Below are positions 58,899 to 64,000 of a stretch of 64,000 nt of DNA, one piece after another. Origin of the DNA: Bradyrhizobium sediminis (GTDB lineage: Bacteria > Pseudomonadota > Alphaproteobacteria > Rhizobiales > Xanthobacteraceae). The stretch's first letter is position 1. Every line of letters begins with the position of its first letter. The notes below the pieces were generated by a model. The model had not been told where the DNA came from. It was given only the letters and a program-made list of their open reading frames with translations, and searched no databases. Both the position numbers and the translations under genes were made by a program. Location of the stretch: positions 744,001 through 808,000 of the forward strand of contig NZ_CP076134.1 of NCBI RefSeq assembly GCF_018736085.1, read 5' to 3'.

Positions 58899-59600
58899 TT
58901 ATCTGCCAGACTAGCCAACTCCGGCTCTGACGCGGTCTGTATGACTGCTATGGGTCATTCGCGTCGATTTTGGCGTTTCGGCGGGATGTCCGGTGAGAGG
59001 GTAATCTCGGAAATGCCGATTGTCCGGTTTTGCGGGTTGAAGACATCGGTCTGGGTCTGGTTCAAGCGCTCAAACCGGAGACTTGAACCATGAAGAGCGG
59101 ACGTACGGCGCACGAAGCGCTTTACCTGCCTGCAAACTGCAACGGAAAACGACCCGACGGGCAAATCAGCAAGAACCTGTCCAGCCCTTCGCGCAAAAAT
59201 ATTCCGCTTAACACGTCGGGCAAATCACCTTTAGCAATTCGCCCGTCTCACCCGACAAGGGCGGATCGCGAGTCGTCACGAACGCGCGGTGGGATGCGAT
59301 GGACGCGACAGCGTCGGGCGCGCAAGGGATCGCAGGGCGGGTCTTTCCGTGAGCGATCGGCCGGCGCGCGGACGGACGGCGCTGCTAACTGTCTTCGACG
59401 AAACTGGCCGGATCGCACGAGGTCCGGTGAGAGCTTTGGCGAGATAGGCGCGGACGGCGAAGTCGTGTGGTCCTGACGCCCCCAGGCTGGCGTCAAGTCG
59501 TGTGGAGATGCATCCGGCTCAACCGGGCCCGCGATGCATCGTCAATCCGCATGGCGACGGTGGCAAAGTGCAAGGCTCACCGAGGAGATCACCTATAATA
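58899..59600. other. 702-bp gap of relic sequence
   Basis: No intact gene is seen. The segment includes the right copy of the 40-bp direct repeat (58952-58991) and a stretch near 59200-59480 (CGCCCGTCTCACCCGACAAG, then GTGGGATGCGATGGACGCGA) that I recall as a recurrent decayed element in Bradyrhizobium genomes. It is probably the remains of earlier insertions next to the IS630 element. Confidence 0.5.
58952..58991 (+). repeat. 40-bp direct repeat, right copy
   Basis: This segment matches 52225-52264 at about 36 of 40 positions by eye, in the same orientation. The copy continues GTCCGGTGAG instead of GTCCGAGCCG. Confidence 0.75.
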
Positions 59601-59609
59601 CCAACGGCC

Positions 59610-60676
59610 CTAATTGCTGACTGTTGCCCATGTTCGGGTTGTGATTGATGCGATGCGCTTTGGATCTTGTTCAAAGAAGTTCCATGCACCGCAGGTTTTA
59701 TCAACGATATCGTCGTAATCGTCGAAGACGGTGATCGCGAGTTTGTTGCCGCGCAGATATTCCCAGACGTTTTCGATCGGATTGAGTTCAGGAGCGTATG
59801 GTGGCAGCCGCACGAGAGTGATGTTGTCGGGGATCGTGAGCGCGGCGGCGATGTGATAGCCGGCGCCATCGAGGACGAGAGCGGCGTGGCTACCTGCCGC
59901 CACCTTGCGGCCAATCGCAGTCAGATGCAGCGACATGGTCTCGGCGTTCGCCGCCGGCATGACCAGCCCTGCTGCGACGCGACGTTGCGGACAGGCCGCG
60001 CCGAACAGGTAGACCCAGTCGTAGCGTTGGTCGTGCGGCGCGCGGGGCCTCGTTCCACGCTTGGCCCAGACGCGGGTCAGCGTGCCCTGCTGGCCGATCC
60101 GGGCCTCATCCTGGAACCAGATTTCGATCGGCTTGCCTTTGGCACGGTCGGGGATTTGCGCCGTGACTGTCGCGGCGAATTTTTTTTAAACGTCTCCTGG
60201 GCTTCTTCGTCAGCCTGTGGGTGGCGGGGCCTTACCGACAGTTTGCGGTAGCCGAGCTTGGCCAGAACCTTCCCGATCGAACGCTCGTGGAGCGCAACAC
60301 CGAAGCGCCGCTGCAATTCGTCGCGCAGATCGACCCGCCGCCAACGCACTACCCCGTGCACCGCAGGGTCGGGGCCGGCCTCGACAAGCTCGGCCAATTC
60401 GGCCTGCTGCCGCGCCGTGAGTTTTGATCCGGGACCTGGCGACTTGAGATTGCGAAGCCCGGCCAGTCCCGCGGCGTTGTAACGGTGCACCCAGTCCCGC
60501 AAGGTCTGACGGTCCATACCGCAGGTTTCGGCCGCCGTTTTGCGGTCCAGGCCATCGAGAACCAGCGCAAGCGCAAGTATCCGACGCGCCGCGGCACTAT
60601 TCTTCTCCCCGCTCGCCGCCTTGCGAAGCTCCGAAGCCGTCAGATCAAGTCGGGTGATCGATACCGCCGCTCCCAT
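59610..60676 (-). CDS. IS630-family transposase read through a -1 frameshift
   Basis: The first frame (60676 down to about 60181) begins MGAAVSITRLDLTASELRKAASG and holds a helix-turn-helix (LDGLDRKTAAETCGMDRQTLRDWVHRY). At 60180-60187 the coding strand has eight A residues (TTT-A8-TTC). The second frame continues with IWFQDEARIG (first D), AALVLDGAGYH (second D) and LPPYAPELNPIENVWEYLRG (E). Slipping back one base at the A-run joins both into one DDE transposase of about 355 residues. This could be a programmed frameshift, known in other IS families, or a disabling mutation. Confidence 0.85.
60180..60187 (-). promoter_or_regulatory. A8 slippery run in the IS630 transposase
   Basis: Eight consecutive A residues on the coding strand sit exactly where the two transposase frames must be joined by a -1 shift. 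The phasing A-AAA-AAA fits a -1 slippery heptamer. Confidence 0.6.
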
Positions 60677-60769
60677 CGAGGCCGCTCCTCTCAAAAGCAA
60701 GCATCGAGTCAGAGTTTCACTGATTTGGGAATCCCAAATGAGTCAAAGTTTCGGGCCGTTGGTATCAGC

Positions 60770-60855
60770 CGTCATTGCGAGGAGCGGTAGCGACGACGCA
60801 ATCCATGCTTCAACAACCGGAGAGATGGATTGCTTCGCTTGCGCTCGCAATGACG
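60770..60855. repeat. palindromic intergenic repeat, family B copy 5
   Basis: CGTCATTGCGAGGAGCGGTA and the mirrored CGCTTGCGCTCGCAATGACG flank about 45 bp. The IS630 element ends 8 bp before it. Confidence 0.9.
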
Positions 60856-60919
60856 ACACGAGGAGAGCCGGGTGCTGCGCCGTGTTCGCCTGCTCCGCGG
60901 CCGGCCGCGCCGAAGCAGC

Positions 60920-61711
60920 CTAATCCTTCCGGAACACGATCGACGCCATCCAGCCGGTCATGATCGCCATCAAGGCCGTCACCAGCCCGTAGATGAAGCC
61001 GTTCTGTCGCGCGGTGGTGGCGACGAATTGCTCGAAGCCGACCTTGACGATTTCGAACGCGGTTTCGGTCTTGGTCACCAGGGCGCCGTCGGAGAACAGC
61101 TTGATCTCGACGTCATAGGTTCCGATCGGCACTTCGCCCGGCAGCGGAATGCTGGTGCGGAACAGCGTCGGTGTCAGGAACGTCACTGCCGAGGTCGCCT
61201 CGCGGTAAAGGCCGCGTTCGGAGCGCAGCCGCACGAAGGCAGAGCGGAACGGATCGTTAGGCACGACGTCGGCGTAGTCGGTGCCGACGCGCTGGGTCAG
61301 CAGCACGTTGTTGAGGCCGAGCTGCTGCCGCCGCTGGACTTCGGGCGAAGCGATGGCGTCGAACGGCCGGTTGGAAAACAGCGCCAGATAGGTCGGCACT
61401 TTCAGGAATTGCCGGTAGTCGGTGTTGATCCAGATGCCGAATTTGCGTTCCTTGCGGCGCGTCACCATGTCGGCGCGCGGACCGGAGACGGTCACGACCA
61501 GGTCGTAACTGGTGCGGGTCGCGGGCGTGGATGGGTCTTTTTCGACCGAACCGAACAGCACCAGTTCTTCACCGGAATAGTTCGGCGTCACGGTGACGCG
61601 GTGGTTCGAGACAGATGCGATCAGCCGTTCCGCGCGCGCAGGCGCGACATTGACCGCCGCGCTCACAACCAGCGCGAGTCCAGCCGCCGCGAGTGAGGTG
61701 CGCGCGATCAT
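60920..61711 (-). CDS. TIGR02186-like exported membrane protein
   Basis: The 263-residue product has a signal peptide (TSLAAAGLALVVSAAVNVAPARA) and one C-terminal membrane span (GFIYGLVTALMAIMTGWMASIVF). The domain between contains RVTVTPNYSGEELVLFGSVEKD, YDLVVTVSGPRADMVTRRKERKFGIWINTD and IPLPGEVPIGTYDVEIKLF. This matches the family named TIGR02186, which usually neighbours TauE/SafE permeases. Its function is unknown; the pairing suggests an accessory in sulfur or organic anion export. Its ATG overlaps the stop of the upstream permease gene by four bases. Confidence 0.88.
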   Translation of the reverse strand: MIARTSLAAAGLALVVSAAVNVAPARAERLIASVSNHRVTVTPNYSGEELVLFGSVEKDPSTPATRTSYDLVVTVSGPRADMVTRRKERKFGIWINTDYRQFLKVPTYLALFSNRPFDAIASPEVQRRQQLGLNNVLLTQRVGTDYADVVPNDPFRSAFVRLRSERGLYREATSAVTFLTPTLFRTSIPLPGEVPIGTYDVEIKLFSDGALVTKTETAFEIVKVGFEQFVATTARQNGFIYGLVTALMAIMTGWMASIVFRKD

Positions 61712-62634
61712 CCGGTGCCTCCGGTTTCGCGGATGGTGAAGAGGTCGTCGGGGCGGATCGCCAGTTCGATCGCGAAGCGGATGCCGACCGCCAGAATCAG
61801 CAGGCCGAGCAGCAGCCGCAGCTGCTCGCCGCGGATCTTCTGGCCGGCGCGGGCGCCGAACTGCGCGCCGGTCACGCCGCCGACCATCAGGATCAGCGCC
61901 AGCACCGCATCGACCAGATGGTTGGTGACCGCGTGCAGCATGGTGGCGAACACCATGGTGACCAGCGTCAGCACCATCGAGGTGCCGATCACGGTCGAGG
62001 TCGGCACGCGCAACAGATAGATCATGATCGGGATCAGGATGAAGCCGCCGCCGATGCCCATCACCGCGCCGATGAATCCGATGACCAGGCCGACGACGAT
62101 GACGGGGATCACCGACAGATAGATCTTGGAGCGCTTGAAGCGCATCTTCAGCGGCAGTCCGTGGATCCAGCCGTGGCTGCCCGAGCGCCGCGCCAGCGGC
62201 ACCACGCCGCGCCTCGCCCGCATGATGGCGCGGATGCCTTCCCAGAACATCAGGCCGCCGACGGTGCTCAGCAGGATGACGTAGGACAGCGCGATCATCA
62301 GGTCGAGCTGGCCGAGCGAGCGCAGCAGCGTGAAGGTCCAGACCCCCAGCGCGGTGCCGATGGTGCCGCCGCAGAGCAGCACCAGCGCCAGCGCCGGATC
62401 GATGGCGCGGCGCCGCCAGTAGGTCAGGGCGCCCGAAAACGACGAGGCGGCGATATGGCTGGCGACGGAAGCGACCGCGACCGCGGGCGCGATGCCGACG
62501 AAGATCAACAGCGGCGTCATCAGAAACCCGCCGCCGATCCCGAACATGCCGGACACGAAGCCGACCGCCGCGCCCATCGCCAGGATGAGGAAGACGTTGA
62601 CCGGAATGTCGGCGATCGGGAGGTAGAGCTGCAC
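61708..62634 (-). CDS. TauE/SafE family sulfite/anion exporter
   Basis: The 308-residue protein has about eight membrane spans and two TauE/SafE repeats. The signatures are GAAVGFVSGMFGIGGGFLMTPLLIFVGI in the first half and FIGAVMGIGGGFILIPIMIYLL in the second. Members export sulfite, sulfoacetate or related anions. The GTG at 62634 is chosen because VQLYLPIADIPVNVFL matches the start recalled for homologues; starts at 62688 or 62727 are open in frame. Its stop overlaps the start of the TIGR02186-like gene (ATGA). Confidence 0.88.
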   Translation of the reverse strand: MQLYLPIADIPVNVFLILAMGAAVGFVSGMFGIGGGFLMTPLLIFVGIAPAVAVASVASHIAASSFSGALTYWRRRAIDPALALVLLCGGTIGTALGVWTFTLLRSLGQLDLMIALSYVILLSTVGGLMFWEGIRAIMRARRGVVPLARRSGSHGWIHGLPLKMRFKRSKIYLSVIPVIVVGLVIGFIGAVMGIGGGFILIPIMIYLLRVPTSTVIGTSMVLTLVTMVFATMLHAVTNHLVDAVLALILMVGGVTGAQFGARAGQKIRGEQLRLLLGLLILAVGIRFAIELAIRPDDLFTIRETGGTG

Positions 62635-62826
62635 GCGCGATTTCTTCGGAATGTAGCCGCGAGGCCGGCCGATAACCGCCCACGGCATGGTTTGTTGGGG
62701 GCGCGGAGAACGACCGCGTCCCTGCATAACCGAAATCGACCGGGGGAGGGACTAAAGAATCCGCGGCAGGGCGGCTTTTTTGCCCCAAGGCGCCTTCGGA
62801 TTTTCCGATGTGGTGAAAAACCGGGA

Positions 62827-64000
62827 TTAACGGGAGGCGCGCTTGGTCGAAACCGGCTTCGCCGCGGGCTTCGCGGTGGTGGCCTGCACCGGGCCTGAGT
62901 CCCATCCGCCGGCCGGGGCCGCCACATGGATGGCGTCGTCGGGCTGGGGCTCCGGCGTGAAGGTCTGGATCGCGAGCCTGGCCGCGGCCAGCGACTGGGC
63001 GTCGAGCCGCTTGGCGATATCGTCGCGCTTGCGGACGGAATCCTCATCGCCCTGCGCCGCCGCCAGGCTGAACCATTTGAAGGATTCGGCGAGGTTCTGT
63101 TCGACGCCGATGCCGCGGGCATAGAGGATGCCGAGGTTGAACTGGCTGTCGGCGACGCCGCGGTCGGCCGCCTTGCGGAACCATTGAGCCGCGTTCTTGT
63201 AGCTGGCGCCCTTGCCGCCGCCGTCGGCGTCGAGCACGGCCAGATTGTGCATCGCCTTGGCGTTGCCGCGCTCGGCGGCCTGCATGTAATAGCGCCGCGC
63301 GATATCGACGTCCTTCTTCACGCTGAGGCCCTTTTCGTAGAGGGTCCCGAGCCGGAAGATCGCCGGCACCACGCCGGCCTGCGCCGCGCGGTCATACCAT
63401 TTCGCGGCCTCGTCGAAATTCGCCGCCACGCCTTTGCCTTCGGCGAAGCGCAGGCCGATCTCGTAGGCCGCGGTCGGATCGCCCTTCAGCGCCGCGGTGC
63501 GCAGCACCGGTCCGCCGATCGCCTCGGGCAGCCGCTCGGTCGGCGGCACCTGCACTTGCAGGAGTTTGCGGCTGGCGGGCGCGGCCGGCTGGGCCGGAAT
63601 GGCGCCGGTGATATCGGCTGAAGATACCGGCGAGGCGATAGGTATCGCCGCCGCCTGCGGGATGGCGACCGAGGCAGTGCCGTCGGGGGCGCTGGGCCCG
63701 GAGTTGTTGAACGATTGCCGGCCGATCGGCTTCGGCGAGGTCATCGAGGGCATGGCGGGCGCCGGCATCGCCGGCTTGGCGCCGTCATCCGCTGGCGCCT
63801 GGAGCGAAGGCGCCGGCTCGTTCGAGCTCTCCATCGCCGGCATCGGCGGGACGGTGCCGCTGTCGAGCAGCGTCATCGCCATCTTGAAGGTGCCGAGCAC
63901 GATGACGACCACGCTCGCGCCGACCAGCAGCGAGCGGATCTTGGAGGTGATGGTCGAAGGCTCCTTGGCCTTGTTGCCGGCGGCGCCCTTCAGCGGGCCG
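62827..64000 (-). CDS. SEL1-repeat membrane protein, C-terminal part (partial)
   Basis: The gene runs off the window edge; 391 residues are visible. A membrane span (SLLVGASVVVIVLGTFKMAMTLL) near the visible N-terminus is followed by a Pro/Ala/Ser-rich linker. Four SEL1-type repeats come next: AAYEIGLRFAEGKGVAANFDEAAKWYDRAAQAG, PAIFRLGTLYEKGLSVKKDVDIARRYYMQAAERG, AMHNLAVLDADGGG and SQFNLGILYARGIGVEQNLAESFKWFSLAAAQG. The topology (cytosolic N-terminal part, one span, periplasmic SEL1 repeats) resembles PodJ-like polarity proteins. That identity is tentative without the N-terminal region. Confidence 0.8.
   Translation of the reverse strand, partial: GPLKGAAGNKAKEPSTITSKIRSLLVGASVVVIVLGTFKMAMTLLDSGTVPPMPAMESSNEPAPSLQAPADDGAKPAMPAPAMPSMTSPKPIGRQSFNNSGPSAPDGTASVAIPQAAAIPIASPVSSADITGAIPAQPAAPASRKLLQVQVPPTERLPEAIGGPVLRTAALKGDPTAAYEIGLRFAEGKGVAANFDEAAKWYDRAAQAGVVPAIFRLGTLYEKGLSVKKDVDIARRYYMQAAERGNAKAMHNLAVLDADGGGKGASYKNAAQWFRKAADRGVADSQFNLGILYARGIGVEQNLAESFKWFSLAAAQGDEDSVRKRDDIAKRLDAQSLAAARLAIQTFTPEPQPDDAIHVAAPAGGWDSGPVQATTAKPAAKPVSTKRASR

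Larger units (their letters stand above)
59601..60762 (-). mobile_element. IS630-family insertion sequence, about 1162 bp
   Basis: The ends CCAACGGCCC (59601-59610) and GGGCCGTTGG (60753-60762) are inverted, and each is flanked by TA, the standard IS630-family target. The transposase is on the minus strand, split between two frames at an A8 run. Its stop codon overlaps the left inverted repeat. Confidence 0.88.

Noticed and set aside
60920..62905. 661-codon minus-strand frame taken as one protein
   Set aside because: Its first 400 codons are the TauE/SafE gene read in the wrong frame. Only the last 263 codons, starting at 61711, are the TIGR02186-like protein.
1..64000. CRISPR array
   Set aside because: No regularly spaced short direct repeats with unique spacers were seen. 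All repeats found are dispersed palindromes, IS ends or gene-end duplications.

Overview
This 64 kb window is high-GC alphaproteobacterial chromosome, most like Bradyrhizobium or a close relative in the Nitrobacteraceae. Supporting signs are a GcrA cell-cycle regulator, a class I lysyl-tRNA synthetase, a SAM-II riboswitch, a circularly permuted two-piece tmRNA, Lhr/PdeM ligase-associated repair genes, and several families of long palindromic intergenic repeats that I associate with Bradyrhizobium. No plasmid, symbiosis, prophage or CRISPR genes are visible.

Layout. 1-1600: end of pstB, phoU, phoB. 1753-2265: gcrA (minus). 2711-6030: argD-argF overlapping pair, then hslO (Hsp33). 6031-8060: a 1.9 kb insert with one gene for an unfamiliar 545-residue protein, bracketed by two copies of the hslO 3' end. 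8277-11874: apaG, then an opgC-like acyltransferase with two exported SGNH-type proteins. 11959-14522: metZ (minus) under a SAM-II riboswitch, and a two-domain dCTP deaminase. 14703-17488: PHA synthase and a VIT-family transporter, each preceded by the same FNR/FixK-like site. 17681-23738: an unknown protein, a MATE exporter, a Met/Gly-rich secreted protein, an SRPBCC protein and an ogt-araC-VOC cluster. 23883-24816: tRNA-Gly(CCC), a broken VOC gene and the permuted ssrA. 24902-43216: mainly housekeeping and metabolic genes (OYE, RidA, FAD dehydrogenase, Sco, lysK, carbonic anhydrase, DUF952-pyrD, MATE, methyltransferase, ABC binding protein).

43317-48196 holds lhr and pdeM, which an IS4-family element now separates; it landed in a palindromic repeat and left an 11-bp target duplication. 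Another palindromic repeat sits in frame inside lhr. 48300-60762 looks accessory: an SGNH protein, a patatin-like phospholipase, an exported caspase-like protein, a polysaccharide deacetylase, an AraC-TPR regulator facing an exported TPR protein, relic DNA, and an IS630-family element whose transposase needs a -1 frameshift at an A8 run. 60920-64000 returns to conserved genes: a TIGR02186-type protein with a TauE/SafE permease, and the C-terminal part of a SEL1-repeat protein.

The observations most worth following are the hslO-duplication insert and its cargo gene, the in-frame repeat in lhr, the riboswitch with two mutually exclusive hairpins, and the two matching FNR/FixK-like sites. All function calls come from reading translations and motifs by eye; no database search was run.
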